Below, piece after piece: positions 39,767 through 52,709 of a stretch of DNA of 64,000 bases. The notes beneath the pieces are model-generated. The model did not search any database. It had not been told where the DNA came from and was given only the letters and a program-made list of their open reading frames with translations. The position numbers and the translations under genes were made by a program. Numbering within the stretch: position 1 is the first letter of the stretch; every line of letters starts with the position of its first letter. The stretch is from Marinobacter excellens HL-55 (GTDB taxonomy: Bacteria > Pseudomonadota > Gammaproteobacteria > Pseudomonadales > Oleiphilaceae), in the NCBI GenBank assembly GCA_001314845.1, contig LJZQ01000001.1:239590-303589 (forward strand), given 5' to 3'.

Positions 39767-41325
39767 AACTCGGCCTGGCCCTGGCGGCCGGTGCACCGAT
39801 CGCGTTGTCTGGCAGCGCTCGGGCTCTGGCCAATTTGGCGAGCTCTACACCATCTGGCCAGCCTTTCAGTGCACATTGGCTCCGCGAGCAGGCCCGGGCG
39901 CTGGCAAGCAAGCCCTATCAGGCACCAAACAATTCCCTGCCCAAAAGCCTGGAAGCCTTGAACTGGGACCAGTACCAGGATATCCGTTACCGACCAGAGC
40001 AGGCGCTCTGGCAAAACAGAGACAGCGCGTTTCAACTGCAATTTTTCCATCTGGGCCTTTACTTCAAGGAGCCCGTGCATTTTTATGAAGTCATTGATGG
40101 CAAGGCCCACGGTTTGCCGTATCAGGCTGAGAATTTCGACTATGGCGACAACGATCTCGGCCATCTGCCCGACAGTCTGGGCTATGCCGGGTTTCGGCTG
40201 CATTTCCATCAGGATTTCAGCCGGGATGTGGCCGCATTTCTTGGCGCCAGCTACTTCCGCGCTGTCGGAGCGTCACGCCAGTACGGCCTTTCGGCCAGAG
40301 GATTTGCCGTTAACACCGGATTGCCCGAGCCTGAAGAGTTCCCGCGTTTCCGGACCTTCTGGCTCGAGCGCCCCGGCGCCGGCGACCTGTCCTTGACAGT
40401 TCATGCCTTGCTGGATTCCCCCAGCGTGACCGGCGCTTATCGATTTGTGATACACCCCGGCGCCGACCTGACCATGGATGTGCAAGCCACCCTCTACCCA
40501 CGCAAACCCCTGCAGCGATTTGGCCTGGCACCCCTCACCAGCATGTACCAGACCGGTGAAAACGACCGGAGAATGGCCAATGACTGGCGCCCAGAAATAC
40601 ACGATTCCGATGGGCTCGCCATCTGGACCGGTTCCGGCGAGCGTATCTGGCGCCCGCTGATCAATCCCGAACACGTCAACGTCAGTCATTTTGTCGACAA
40701 CCATCCGCGCGGGTTCGGTTTGCTACAACGGGACCGGAATTTTGACCACTACCAGGACGACGGCGTGTTTTATGAAAAGCGACCCAGCCTGTGGGTTACC
40801 CCCCGGGGCGACTGGGGAGAGGGTGCCGTTGTACTGGTGGAGATACCCACCCAGGATGAAACCTTCGACAACATCGTCGCCTTCTGGAACCCGGCTCAAG
40901 CCTGGCAACCGGGGCAAGGCTATCCCATTGAGTACCGCCTTAGCTGGGGCGAAACCGTGCCTGACCAGAATCCGGAACTGGCTAACGTTGCTGCCACACG
41001 GACCGGGATCGGCGGCGTGATCGGGCAGCCCAGATCGTATTTTTCCCAACGTTTTGCGGTGGATTTTGCCGGGGGCAGCCTGGCGATGCTGGATGGTCAG
41101 GCTGGCGTCAAAGCAGTCGTCACCGCCAGTCGGGGCAAGGTGGAGCTGGTGTCAGCCCGACCTCTGCACGCCATCAACGGCTTCCGGGCCATGTTTGATC
41201 TGATACCCGATGACAGCACTGACCCCATCGACCTGCGCCTTTATCTGCGGCTGGGTCCCCAGGCGCTCAGCGAAACCTGGCTGTATCAATACTCGCCACC
41301 TCCACTGGAGGCTCGGTCGCCCTGA
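39745..41325 (+). CDS. opgG: glucan biosynthesis periplasmic protein OpgG/OpgD
   Basis: YQDIRYRPEQALWQNRDSAFQLQFFHLGLYFKEPVHFYEV; SYFRAVGASRQYGLSARGFAVNT; Tat-like N-terminus MDRRRLLKLGLAL. Confidence 0.92.
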   Translation: MDRRRLLKLGLALAAGAPIALSGSARALANLASSTPSGQPFSAHWLREQARALASKPYQAPNNSLPKSLEALNWDQYQDIRYRPEQALWQNRDSAFQLQFFHLGLYFKEPVHFYEVIDGKAHGLPYQAENFDYGDNDLGHLPDSLGYAGFRLHFHQDFSRDVAAFLGASYFRAVGASRQYGLSARGFAVNTGLPEPEEFPRFRTFWLERPGAGDLSLTVHALLDSPSVTGAYRFVIHPGADLTMDVQATLYPRKPLQRFGLAPLTSMYQTGENDRRMANDWRPEIHDSDGLAIWTGSGERIWRPLINPEHVNVSHFVDNHPRGFGLLQRDRNFDHYQDDGVFYEKRPSLWVTPRGDWGEGAVVLVEIPTQDETFDNIVAFWNPAQAWQPGQGYPIEYRLSWGETVPDQNPELANVAATRTGIGGVIGQPRSYFSQRFAVDFAGGSLAMLDGQAGVKAVVTASRGKVELVSARPLHAINGFRAMFDLIPDDSTDPIDLRLYLRLGPQALSETWLYQYSPPPLEARSP

Positions 41326-42866
41326 TGTTGATCGCCTTTGTGCTTCTGAATGGCTTGTTATTGCTGCCCGCTCTGGCGCTGCCGGGACCGGCGCCCTGGC
41401 TGGCACTTGAAGCACTGGTGATCTGGTGGCTGTTGCATCATCTGCCCGATCAGCGCAAACGACTGGTTATTCTGTTCTCGGGTTTTTATGCGCTGATGGC
41501 TTGGTTGGTCGTGGCGGATGCGCTGGTTCGCCAAAGCTTTGGCCGAGGTCTCAATCTGTATCTCGAAATCGACTTGCTGGATGCGGCCTGGCACCTGTTG
41601 CATTCCAATCTGGGGGTAGTTGGGGCCGTGCTGGTTATCCTTACATTGTTGCTGGTGGCGATGGCGGTGGCCTGGCTTTTCCGTCGCGTTGGCCTGCACC
41701 TGGCCCGCGGCCTTCCTGTGCAAGGCCGCCCCCTGTGGCTCGGCACCGCCGGCCTGCTGGCGCTGGCCATGCTGACGCCCTGGGTAGGCAGTCCCGCGCT
41801 GGCGTTCGTGGCCAATCAGGGCTCGTTGATCGTGCACACACACGAAGCCTCCGAAGCCTTCCGCGTGAAGCTCGATGAGGCACCGGCAGCGGCCCGGCAA
41901 GCACAGGCGTTGCCGGCTTTGGCCGACACCGATGTGGTGCTGGCCTTTGTCGAATCCTACGGTATCTCGGGACTTACTGATGATCGTTACCGCCCGGTGC
42001 TTGGCCCGCGACTGGAAAACCTGGCGGAGCAGCTGGATGCAGCCGGCCTGACTGTCGCCACCGGGCGGCTGGCATCACCCATTCAGGGCGGCCAGTCATG
42101 GCTGGGGCATTTATCAGTTCTCAGTGGGCAATGGATCAATAGCCAGCTTGCCTACGAAACGTTCCTCAGCCGCGCTTACCCGACGCTGATCAACGACTTT
42201 CGCCTGACCGGTCATCACACTCTGGCGGTGATGCCAGCCATCACCATGGACTGGCCGGAGGGGCGACTGTTCGGCTATCACCAGATCTACGATCACGACA
42301 TGCTGGACTACCAGGGGCCGGCGTTCAACTGGGTCACAGTGCCAGACCAATACACCTGGCACCGATTTGAACAATTGCGACAGGCAACGCCCACCCCGGT
42401 TTTTGCAGAACTGGCGCTGATCAGCAGCCACGCTCCCTGGGTGCCAATACTCCAGGTTCTGGAGGACTGGGACAGTATCGGGGATGGCGAAGTCTTCCAG
42501 CAATGGGAAGGTATGGGAGAAGCTCCGGTCTCGCTTTGGCGAGATCCGGAGCGGGTGCGGGAGCATTATATCCAGGCCATCGATTACGCTCTCGCCGTCG
42601 CCGGAGACTACGCCAGTCGCTACCTGACCGACGACACGCTATTGTTCATCCTTGGCGACCACCAGCCCGCACCACTGATCACCGGAGACAACGCCAGCAA
42701 AGATGTGATTGTGCATGTAATCAGCCGCAATCCGGCGCTGGTGGCGCCGTTTGTGTCCGGTGAACTGCCGGGATTCCGGCCTGGAACCCTCCCGGACACC
42801 GCAACCCCCGGCGCGCCCATGAACCACTTCCGGGCATTCATGTTAAAGCAATTTGGCGAAACCTGA
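41325..42866 (+). CDS. membrane-anchored sulfatase/alkaline phosphatase-superfamily enzyme, candidate OPG-modifying transferase
   Basis: 513 aa; 4-5 N-terminal TMs then DVVLAFVESYGISG, LALISSHAPW, LFILGDHQP. Confidence 0.7.
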   Translation: MLIAFVLLNGLLLLPALALPGPAPWLALEALVIWWLLHHLPDQRKRLVILFSGFYALMAWLVVADALVRQSFGRGLNLYLEIDLLDAAWHLLHSNLGVVGAVLVILTLLLVAMAVAWLFRRVGLHLARGLPVQGRPLWLGTAGLLALAMLTPWVGSPALAFVANQGSLIVHTHEASEAFRVKLDEAPAAARQAQALPALADTDVVLAFVESYGISGLTDDRYRPVLGPRLENLAEQLDAAGLTVATGRLASPIQGGQSWLGHLSVLSGQWINSQLAYETFLSRAYPTLINDFRLTGHHTLAVMPAITMDWPEGRLFGYHQIYDHDMLDYQGPAFNWVTVPDQYTWHRFEQLRQATPTPVFAELALISSHAPWVPILQVLEDWDSIGDGEVFQQWEGMGEAPVSLWRDPERVREHYIQAIDYALAVAGDYASRYLTDDTLLFILGDHQPAPLITGDNASKDVIVHVISRNPALVAPFVSGELPGFRPGTLPDTATPGAPMNHFRAFMLKQFGET

Positions 42867-42885
42867 TCTCCATCAGGACCGGCAA

Positions 42886-43203
42886 TCAGTGCTCAGAGAC
42901 CGCCTTGCGCTTCGCACCGGCCTGTTCCATGGCACGGGCATAATCAACACTGCGCGCGTGCTGTGACACCCGATCAAGCAAGGTCTGGCCATGGCCGTCT
43001 TCTGCATTCAGGTCCCGCCCTGCTGCGACAAAAAAACCGATAAAGCGCTCGAAGTCCTCCGCCCGCATCGACTCATAGGCCCGTGTCAGCACATAGTGGT
43101 CCGGGTTGAGGTTTTGATCCCAGGGCGACAGCTCCAGAAAACTTCGGACCCGCTCGTCACTCCATTCCTCGCCAATCACCTTCGGCTTATCTGGTCCGCT
43201 CAT
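42886..43203 (-). CDS. PA4642-like family protein
   Basis: MSGPDKPKVIGEEWSDERVRSFLELSPWDQNLNPDHYVLTRAYESMRAEDFERFI. Confidence 0.75.
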   Translation of the reverse strand: MSGPDKPKVIGEEWSDERVRSFLELSPWDQNLNPDHYVLTRAYESMRAEDFERFIGFFVAAGRDLNAEDGHGQTLLDRVSQHARSVDYARAMEQAGAKRKAVSEH

Positions 43204-43319
43204 GCTCAGAACTCCTGAATACTGGTTGGGGTTAGGCGGCACAGTATAAGGCTTTGAATCTGGGTCAGTTATATGAATCCACTATGAGGACCTGCTCCTC
43301 GAGCATAAGGCGCATGCGC

Positions 43320-44153
43320 TCAGGGCAGAATTTCTATGGGTAAATCGCGTGTCGGTGCGGCTTCGTCACACTCCGGATTACGAATGGCAATTTCAACACG
43401 GCGATTGACCGCCCGGTTGTCCGCACTGTCATTGGCAACCAGAGGTCGGGTTTCCGCACGGCCCGCAGCCACCACCTGGTTCGCCGGGATCTGCCGGTTC
43501 AGCACCAGTTCATGCACCACAGACACCGCGCGGGCGGCAGACAGGTCCCAATTGGAACGGTACTGCCCGCTTGAGATGGGTACATTGTCGGTATGGCCAG
43601 ACACCACCACATCACCGGTGCAGGCAGACAACACCTGAACCACCCGATCGATGATCGGAATCATCTCGGGTTTGATGGCGGCGTCACCGGAACGGAAGGT
43701 GGCCTCCTCAGAAAAACGGATAACCACCTGGTCTTCGTCATAATTAACGTTCAAGGTTTCGGAGGCAACTTCCGATTCCAGCTCCTGAATCAGCCGGCCA
43801 GCCAGATCCAGCACACCACCCTGTATCGGCCGGGCTTCTGGTTGCTCAGCGCGCTCATCGATGAATTCTGGCTGGTCCTGCAGTGTTTCGGACGGCTCCG
43901 GCAACGACACCGTGTCGGCTTCAATCAGTGTCAGCGGTGAGCCGCCAATGTCCTCCGCCACCACGTTGCTGGAGCCAAAAGCCAGTGCCATCGAGTTGGC
44001 CATGGCCCGGTATTTTTCCGCGTCCATCTCGGCAAACGATAACAACAGAATAAAAAACGTCAGCAGCAGGGTGGCCAGATCGGCAAAGGTGACAATCCAG
44101 TCCGGCGTCCGTTTTTTATTGGCGTTCTTTTTCAGTGGCCGCGCTGGGTGCAA
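43320..44153 (-). CDS. MotB/PomB-type stator protein with OmpA domain
   Basis: DWIVTFADLATLLLTFFILLLSFAEMD; OmpA-like VSGHTDNVPISSGQYRSNWDLSAARA. Confidence 0.92.
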   Translation of the reverse strand: MHPARPLKKNANKKRTPDWIVTFADLATLLLTFFILLLSFAEMDAEKYRAMANSMALAFGSSNVVAEDIGGSPLTLIEADTVSLPEPSETLQDQPEFIDERAEQPEARPIQGGVLDLAGRLIQELESEVASETLNVNYDEDQVVIRFSEEATFRSGDAAIKPEMIPIIDRVVQVLSACTGDVVVSGHTDNVPISSGQYRSNWDLSAARAVSVVHELVLNRQIPANQVVAAGRAETRPLVANDSADNRAVNRRVEIAIRNPECDEAAPTRDLPIEILP

Positions 44154-44156
44154 ACC

Positions 44157-44936
44157 TCAGGCCTCCCGCTCCGGTTCCAGATTGGTCCGGTGTTCCGGAG
44201 TGACATACGACGACAGCAACTCGGTCATGACCCTCGGGTTCTCTCCGCGCATGATGCTCTTCATGGAGGTGATGATCAGCATCTGATTGCGTGAATCGTC
44301 TTCCGCTTTAAGCTGCAGCTTATCGGCCAGGGGCAGGGCGATCAGCTGGGCCAGGAAGGCACCGTACAAAGTCGTCAGCAGGGCGATGGCCATGGCCGGA
44401 CCAATGGAGGACGGATCATCCAGCGTGTTCAGCATCTGCACCAGCCCCACCAGGGTGCCGAGCATACCGATAGCCGGTGCCGATTCACCGATACCCCGGA
44501 ACACCCGCTCCGCCACTTCATAGCGCTCAGCGGTCTGTTGGGAGTCTTGCAGCAGCGCTTCTTCCACCAGCTCGGGAGGGTGGCCATCGACACACAAGTT
44601 GATGGCTTTTTGCAGAAATTCATCATCCGTTCGGTGATTTTCCAGGCCCAGAACACCCTCTTTACGAACCACGCGGGCCAAAACACCGACCTCACGGATC
44701 AGCTCGGCGGGTCGCGGCAAACGGTCAGTAAACACGGTACGCATGGCCAGACGAAACGCGCTGACCACCGACGCCATCCTGAACTTGATCAAGGTCACCG
44801 CGAAGGTGCCGCCAAGTACGATGGCCAGGCCTGGCAGGTTCAGAAAGGTCAGGGCCGTGGCATTGGCCAACATGGCCAGTACCACAATCAGGATCCCGGC
44901 GATCAAGCCAACAAGCGTGAGAATGTCCATGCACAA
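44157..44936 (-). CDS. MotA/PomA-type stator protein
   Basis: AIGMLGTLVGLVQML; ALLTTLYGAFLAQLIALPLADKL; adjacent to MotB. Confidence 0.93.
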   Translation of the reverse strand: MCMDILTLVGLIAGILIVVLAMLANATALTFLNLPGLAIVLGGTFAVTLIKFRMASVVSAFRLAMRTVFTDRLPRPAELIREVGVLARVVRKEGVLGLENHRTDDEFLQKAINLCVDGHPPELVEEALLQDSQQTAERYEVAERVFRGIGESAPAIGMLGTLVGLVQMLNTLDDPSSIGPAMAIALLTTLYGAFLAQLIALPLADKLQLKAEDDSRNQMLIITSMKSIMRGENPRVMTELLSSYVTPEHRTNLEPEREA

Positions 44937-44965
44937 CCCTTTTGATGTGGCCCGGAAGACCAGCC

Positions 44966-47305
<2,340 letters not shown>

Positions 47306-47339
47306 CTGATATCAGAAACGATTGTGAATGATGCACAGT

Positions 47340-48485
47340 TCAGGCAACCCGCAGATAACCGCCGGGGGCCGTATTCACCAAGCCTTCAAGCTCCAGCAGC
47401 AGCAATGACTGCATCAGTTGATCTGCAGGCAGCCCAGTGGCGAGACTCAGTGCATCGGTAGACAATGGATCATACCCCAAAGCCTCGAACACCGCGATTT
47501 CCCGGCTATCGAGACCAGATGTATCGAGCACCGACCGGCCGGCCATAACAGCACCCGAATCGTTGTTCATGGACCACCAGGTGCCCAGCTCTTCCAGAAT
47601 ATCATCGGCGGTTTCGACCAGTCGGGCGCCTTGCTTGATCAACTGGTGACAGCCTCGCGCCACCGGACTGTGTACAGACCCCGGAATGGCGAATACTTCC
47701 CGACCCTGCTCGAGGGCGGTCCGGGCGGTGATCAGAGATCCACTGCGCAGACTTGCTTCGACTACCAACACGCCCCGGCTCAAGCCACTGATGATCCGGT
47801 TGCGCTGAGGAAAATGAGCCGCCCGTGGCTCAGTGCCCGGCGCATATTCCGAGACAATCAGCCCCTGATCTATTATTCGCTGGGCCAGCTTGCGATGCTG
47901 CGCAGGGTAAAGGCGATCAAGACCACAGCCAACCACGGCAATGGTGGGGAATCCCGCATCCAGGGCACCGGCGTGAGCCGCACCATCAATGCCCAGGGCC
48001 AGTCCACTGGTGATCACAAGCCCCCGCCGGCCCAGCTCCGCAGAAAATTGCCGAGCATGGTCAAGGCCCGCTCGGGTCGCGTTACGGCTGCCCACAACCC
48101 CCAACTGATCCCGTTGCAGCAAGCCGATATCGCCCCGGCCGTACAGCAACAACGGGGCATTATGAATGTGTCTGAGTGCCTCCGGATAAGCATCCTCACC
48201 AAGGCCAACCAGAACAATATTGTGATCCTCGCAAGCTGCCTGTATTGCCAGTGCCTGCCGCAGTACCGGATGCTCGGTATGGCCAACTTGCCAGGCAACG
48301 ACCGCCGCAACGGCATCATCCGTGAGGCCCATCGCCTTTAGCGTTGAGACGTTCATCTCGAGAATATCCGTCAGGCTTTCAGTCTGGGCGAGAATGCGCT
48401 CACGCACCTTGAGCCCGAACCGGGGCAGAAGTGTCAGCAGCAGCCAGCGGCTGCCTGAAGATTGCAGAATGCTTTGTGCAGACAT
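47340..48485 (-). CDS. dprA: DNA-processing protein DprA
   Basis: GVVGSRNATRAGLDHAR; SGLALGIDGAAHAGAL; FPQRNRIISGLSRGVLVVEA. Confidence 0.95.
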   Translation of the reverse strand: MSAQSILQSSGSRWLLLTLLPRFGLKVRERILAQTESLTDILEMNVSTLKAMGLTDDAVAAVVAWQVGHTEHPVLRQALAIQAACEDHNIVLVGLGEDAYPEALRHIHNAPLLLYGRGDIGLLQRDQLGVVGSRNATRAGLDHARQFSAELGRRGLVITSGLALGIDGAAHAGALDAGFPTIAVVGCGLDRLYPAQHRKLAQRIIDQGLIVSEYAPGTEPRAAHFPQRNRIISGLSRGVLVVEASLRSGSLITARTALEQGREVFAIPGSVHSPVARGCHQLIKQGARLVETADDILEELGTWWSMNNDSGAVMAGRSVLDTSGLDSREIAVFEALGYDPLSTDALSLATGLPADQLMQSLLLLELEGLVNTAPGGYLRVA

Positions 48486-48505
48486 AATTTCATCCTTGAA
48501 ACGAC

Positions 48506-48533
48506 AATGGCCGGGCGATCCTGCCCGGCCATT
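48506..48533 (-). terminator. Hairpin between the LysM gene and dprA, candidate terminator
   Basis: AATGGCCGGGC-N6-GCCCGGCCATT 11-bp perfect stem; weak T-tract. Confidence 0.55.
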
Positions 48534-48567
48534 CTATCCTATCACTCATTTGCTCATGTGCGGGTGA

Positions 48568-49584
48568 TCAGGGATTGGTAACCTGATCACCGACAGCCAG
48601 TGGCCGGGTTGCCTGAAGTACCAGACCGTAGCTCATTTTCTCATAGGTCTGGAACACCATCAGCAGGCCCGCACGCTCAGATGGCAGCTCAATGGTTTCA
48701 CCGGTGACCGGATCACGAACCATGTTGCCGGTTTTCATCACGGCCATGACGTTACCCGCCTTCAGGCCTTCGCGCTCACCGCGGTTGATGGCCACCACAT
48801 TATACTGGCCGATCTGGTTAACACCGCCGTCTACCGAAATCATCACGCCCTTGATCTCCTCATCCGGTGAGCTGGGCACAAAATTGGTGGTCAAGCCGCG
48901 GTCTTCGTTAATCAGCAGACGATCACCAATGCGCACCTCTTCACTGGAGCGGGTTAGCGTCATGGTCAACACATCGCTGTTTTCTGCGGTGATCCTGCCG
49001 CGGGCGATACTACGGGCTTCCAGTCCCAGAAACTCGCCGGTCTCCGGATCAACAAACTCTTTGCTGCGACGGAAGATACCCACACGATCGGCTGGCTTCT
49101 GGCCGCGGGCATACACTTTGTCGCCGGCACCGGTAATGATCCGCCCGTCTTCGCCTTCCAGAATGTAGGGTGCACCGTTGATTTCATCTGGCGATACAAT
49201 ACGGGTGTCAGTCAGGAAGCTGCTGATCGCATCCAGGGGGATCGCCGGGATCGGGGTGTCGATGGCTTCAGAACGAATCTGGGGCGACAGCTTGATCACG
49301 TCGCTGGTGGCCACCTTGGTGATCCGGGGCTTACCATCGATATACACCAGAGCAAGTCGATCGCCCGGGTAAATCAGGTGAGGATTGGCAACCTGAGGGT
49401 TCACGTGCCAGATTTCTGGCCAGTACCAGGGGTTGTTCAGGAATCGCCCTGAAATGTCCCAAAGGGTATCCCCTTTGACGACGGTGTAACGCTCAGGATG
49501 ATCAGACCTCAGCTCCGGTTGTGCCTGGGCCCAGGAGGTAAATAGCAGCATGGTGGCTGCCAGAGCGTACAACAGTTTCCTCAT
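48568..49584 (-). CDS. LysM peptidoglycan-binding domain protein
   Basis: Signal peptide; YTVVKGDTLWDISGRFLNNPWYWPEIWHVNPQVANPHLIYPGDRL. Confidence 0.93.
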   Translation of the reverse strand: MRKLLYALAATMLLFTSWAQAQPELRSDHPERYTVVKGDTLWDISGRFLNNPWYWPEIWHVNPQVANPHLIYPGDRLALVYIDGKPRITKVATSDVIKLSPQIRSEAIDTPIPAIPLDAISSFLTDTRIVSPDEINGAPYILEGEDGRIITGAGDKVYARGQKPADRVGIFRRSKEFVDPETGEFLGLEARSIARGRITAENSDVLTMTLTRSSEEVRIGDRLLINEDRGLTTNFVPSSPDEEIKGVMISVDGGVNQIGQYNVVAINRGEREGLKAGNVMAVMKTGNMVRDPVTGETIELPSERAGLLMVFQTYEKMSYGLVLQATRPLAVGDQVTNP

Positions 49585-49770
49585 TGTCTATATCCTTGAT
49601 CGCGTGCCTAGAATCTTTGCGTTCAGTAATGTCGCCGCAGTATTCTCGCAGCTTATTACGTTGTTATTCCCGTTACTATAGAAGAAGTCTGGGGATTTGT
49701 GATGTTATCTTTTGTTCTTCGAGTAAATTCTGCAGCAAGCTTGAAAGATTTTAACTATTAACTGATCAGT

Positions 49771-49800
49771 TTGTACTCAATCGCTAATTTATCGGATAAT
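49771..49800 (+). promoter_or_regulatory. Candidate sigma70 promoter for def
   Basis: TTGTAC-N18-GATAAT in AT-rich 300-bp divergent intergenic region. Confidence 0.45.
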
Positions 49801-49883
49801 AGCTACATCACGTTCGCGTCATGATAGGTTCATGACGGAAATTTGCGCAGACCGCCGTCGCATTTCAGAGAAGCCAAAGCACT

Positions 49884-50387
49884 ATGATTTTAGAGATTCT
49901 TGAATATCCGGATCCCCGTCTTCGCACCATTGCCAAGCCGGTAGGCGAGGTAACCGACGACATCCGCACCCTGATCGACGACATGTTCGAGACCATGTAC
50001 GATGCTTCCGGCATTGGACTGGCCGCTACTCAGGTAAATGTGCACAAGCAGATCATCGTAATGGATCTGTCGGAAGACAAGAGCGAACCGAGGGTATTCA
50101 TTAACCCGAAGATTGAAGTTCTGGATGGTGAGCTTGAAGCCATGCAGGAAGGCTGCCTGTCGGTGCCCGGCTTCTACGAAGACGTTAAGCGCATCGAGCA
50201 CTGCCGGATTACCGCCAAAGATCGCAATGGTGAGGAGTTCGTGATCGAAGCCACTGGCCTGCTGGCTGTGTGCATCCAACATGAAATGGACCACCTGAAC
50301 GGCAAACTGTTTGTGGATTACCTCAGCTCGCTCAAGCGGACCCGCATTCGCAAGAAGCTGGAAAAACAGCACAAACAGAGCGCCTGA
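49884..50387 (+). CDS. def: peptide deformylase
   Basis: [26 protein letters not shown]. Confidence 0.97.
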   Translation: MILEILEYPDPRLRTIAKPVGEVTDDIRTLIDDMFETMYDASGIGLAATQVNVHKQIIVMDLSEDKSEPRVFINPKIEVLDGELEAMQEGCLSVPGFYEDVKRIEHCRITAKDRNGEEFVIEATGLLAVCIQHEMDHLNGKLFVDYLSSLKRTRIRKKLEKQHKQSA

Positions 50388-50416
50388 GCGGCACTCAGCA
50401 TCGGATAGACTTCAGG

Positions 50417-50439
50417 ACCGGGTTGCGACCCGGTTTTTT
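50417..50439 (+). terminator. Intrinsic terminator between def and fmt
   Basis: ACCGGGT-TGCG-ACCCGGT followed by T-tract. Confidence 0.85.
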
Positions 50440-50469
50440 CGTATTCAACGACACAGAGACAACACCACC

Positions 50470-51405
50470 GTGCGAATCGTGTTTGCCGGAACGCCGGACT
50501 TTGCTGCCACCGCGCTGAAAGCTTTGCTGAACGCTGGCCATACTGTGGTAGGCGTGTACAGCCAGCCAGACCGACCCGCGGGCCGTGGCCGAAAACTGAT
50601 GCCCAGCCCGGTCAAACAGGTTGCACTGGATGCCAACCTGCCGGTGTTCCAGCCCGACAGTCTGAAACCGGAAGATGCCCAACAGGAACTGGCCGCGCTG
50701 CAACCTGACGTAATGATCGTTGCCGCCTACGGCCTGATTCTGCCGAAAGCCGTTCTGACCATTCCAAGCTACGGCTGCCTGAACATCCACGCCTCCCTGT
50801 TACCACGGTGGCGCGGTGCAGCGCCCATTCAGCGCGCCATTGCCGCCGGCGATCGCGAAACCGGCATTACCATCATGCAGATGGACGTAGGCCTGGATAC
50901 CGGCGACATGCTGCTGAAAGAAACAACGCCCATCCGCCCGGACGACACCGGCGGTAGCCTGCATGACCGCCTGGCGGAAATGGGCGGCAAAGCCATCATC
51001 ACAGCACTGATCAGCCTGGGCAAAGGCGAGCTGACCGGCGAGCCCCAGATCGATGATGACGCCAATTACGCCCACAAACTGTCAAAAGAAGAAGGCCATA
51101 TCGACTGGACCCGCAGCGCACCCGAGATCGAACGGCTGATCCGCGCCTTCAACCCCTGGCCCGGCACCTTTACCGATCTGGGCGATCAGCGCATCCGCAT
51201 TCATCAAGCCGAAGCGTTAGCGACAAGCAGCGACAAAACACCCGGCACCGTGCTGCGCCGCGAACGCGAGGGCGTCGATATCGCCTGCGGTGCCGGCAGT
51301 CTCAGAGTAACTTCGGTGCAACTACGTGGCACCCGTGCCCTGAGCGTGAATGATCTGATCAACGGCGGCAAACCGATGCTACTGCCAGCACAGGAGCTGC
51401 ACTGA
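50470..51405 (+). CDS. fmt: methionyl-tRNA formyltransferase
   Basis: GTG start MRIVFAGTPDFAATALKALL; LNIHASLLPRWRGAAPIQRAI. Confidence 0.97.
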   Translation: MRIVFAGTPDFAATALKALLNAGHTVVGVYSQPDRPAGRGRKLMPSPVKQVALDANLPVFQPDSLKPEDAQQELAALQPDVMIVAAYGLILPKAVLTIPSYGCLNIHASLLPRWRGAAPIQRAIAAGDRETGITIMQMDVGLDTGDMLLKETTPIRPDDTGGSLHDRLAEMGGKAIITALISLGKGELTGEPQIDDDANYAHKLSKEEGHIDWTRSAPEIERLIRAFNPWPGTFTDLGDQRIRIHQAEALATSSDKTPGTVLRREREGVDIACGAGSLRVTSVQLRGTRALSVNDLINGGKPMLLPAQELH

Positions 51406-51407
51406 TC

Positions 51408-52709
51408 ATGGCCTATCAGCCCCTGCCGTTTCGTGCGGTCGCCGCCAATGTGTTGCTGGCGGTGGAAAACGGCCAGTCGCTGAGCCAGTGCCTGCCGGTG
51501 GCCCTGGGCCAGTTGCCACCGGAACAACGCCCGCAACTGCAAGCCATTTGCTACGGCACCTGCCGCTGGTTTCACAGGCTTGAGGGTGAACTTAACCAGC
51601 GCCTGAAGAAACCCTTACGCAAGCCCGACCAGGTTATCCACCACCTGATGCTGGTGGCGCTTTTCCAGCTTCGATTCAGTGAACAGGCTACCTATGCGGT
51701 ATTAAACGAAACCGTAGAGGCCTGCCGCGCCCTGGACAAGCCGCACCTGACCGGCCTGGTTAACGGGGTACTGCGTGCTGCCGAGCGAGAGGGCGCGCCA
51801 GAACCGAAAGACGACAGCAGCCAGTACAGCCACCCCGTGTGGATGGTGGAAAAACTGCGCCATAACTGGCCGGACGACTGGCAAGCTATTCTCAAGGCCA
51901 ATAATACCCAGGCGCCGATGACCCTGCGGGTGAATGCTCTGCGCTTCAGCCGGGACGAATACCTTGCGTTGCTAAAAGAGGCCGGCATTAACGCACAGCC
52001 CACCCGCTTTGCGCCTTTTGGCATCCAGCTGGAGCACCCGGTGCCGGTCGACCGGCTACCCTGGTTTGAGGACGGCGCCGCCAGCGTTCAGGACGAAGCC
52101 GCCCAGCTGTGTACCACCCTGATCGACTTGCAACCGGGCCAGCGGGTGCTGGACGCCTGCGCCGCACCGGGGGGCAAAACCTGCGCCATTCTGGAAGCCT
52201 GCGCCGACCTTGCCGAAGTGGTCGCCATCGACGAATCCGCCGAGCGACTGCCCAGAGTTCAGGAAAACCTCGACCGCCTGGATCTCGTCGCCACGTTAAA
52301 AGAAGCGGACGCCGCTGACATTGATCAATGGTGGGACGGCGAAGCCTTCGACCGTATCCTGCTGGACGTGCCCTGCAGCGCTACTGGCGTAATCCGCCGG
52401 CACCCGGACATCAAGCTGCTGCGCCGGGAATCTGACATCGTACCCCTGGCCGCCATTCAGCTTGGTCTGCTTGATGCCATGTGGTCTATCCTGAAACCGG
52501 GCGGGCGGCTGGTCTACGCGACCTGTTCGGTGTTTCCGCAGGAGAACCACCGTATAATCCAGCGGTTCCTCAAGCAGCAGGAACAGGCACAGCTGATTCA
52601 GACAGACGCAGCCTGGGGCCGTGACATGACCACCGGCCGCCAGATACTGCCAGACCCGGACAGCCACGACGGCTTTTTCTATGCCGTGCTGGAGAAACCT
52701 GAACTATGA
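51408..52709 (+). CDS. rsmB: 16S rRNA m5C967 methyltransferase RsmB
   Basis: [44 protein letters not shown]. Confidence 0.96.
   Translation: MAYQPLPFRAVAANVLLAVENGQSLSQCLPVALGQLPPEQRPQLQAICYGTCRWFHRLEGELNQRLKKPLRKPDQVIHHLMLVALFQLRFSEQATYAVLNETVEACRALDKPHLTGLVNGVLRAAEREGAPEPKDDSSQYSHPVWMVEKLRHNWPDDWQAILKANNTQAPMTLRVNALRFSRDEYLALLKEAGINAQPTRFAPFGIQLEHPVPVDRLPWFEDGAASVQDEAAQLCTTLIDLQPGQRVLDACAAPGGKTCAILEACADLAEVVAIDESAERLPRVQENLDRLDLVATLKEADAADIDQWWDGEAFDRILLDVPCSATGVIRRHPDIKLLRRESDIVPLAAIQLGLLDAMWSILKPGGRLVYATCSVFPQENHRIIQRFLKQQEQAQLIQTDAAWGRDMTTGRQILPDPDSHDGFFYAVLEKPEL

Noticed and set aside
47418-48341. 307-aa plus-strand ORF
   Set aside because: Antisense to dprA, which has clear conserved motifs
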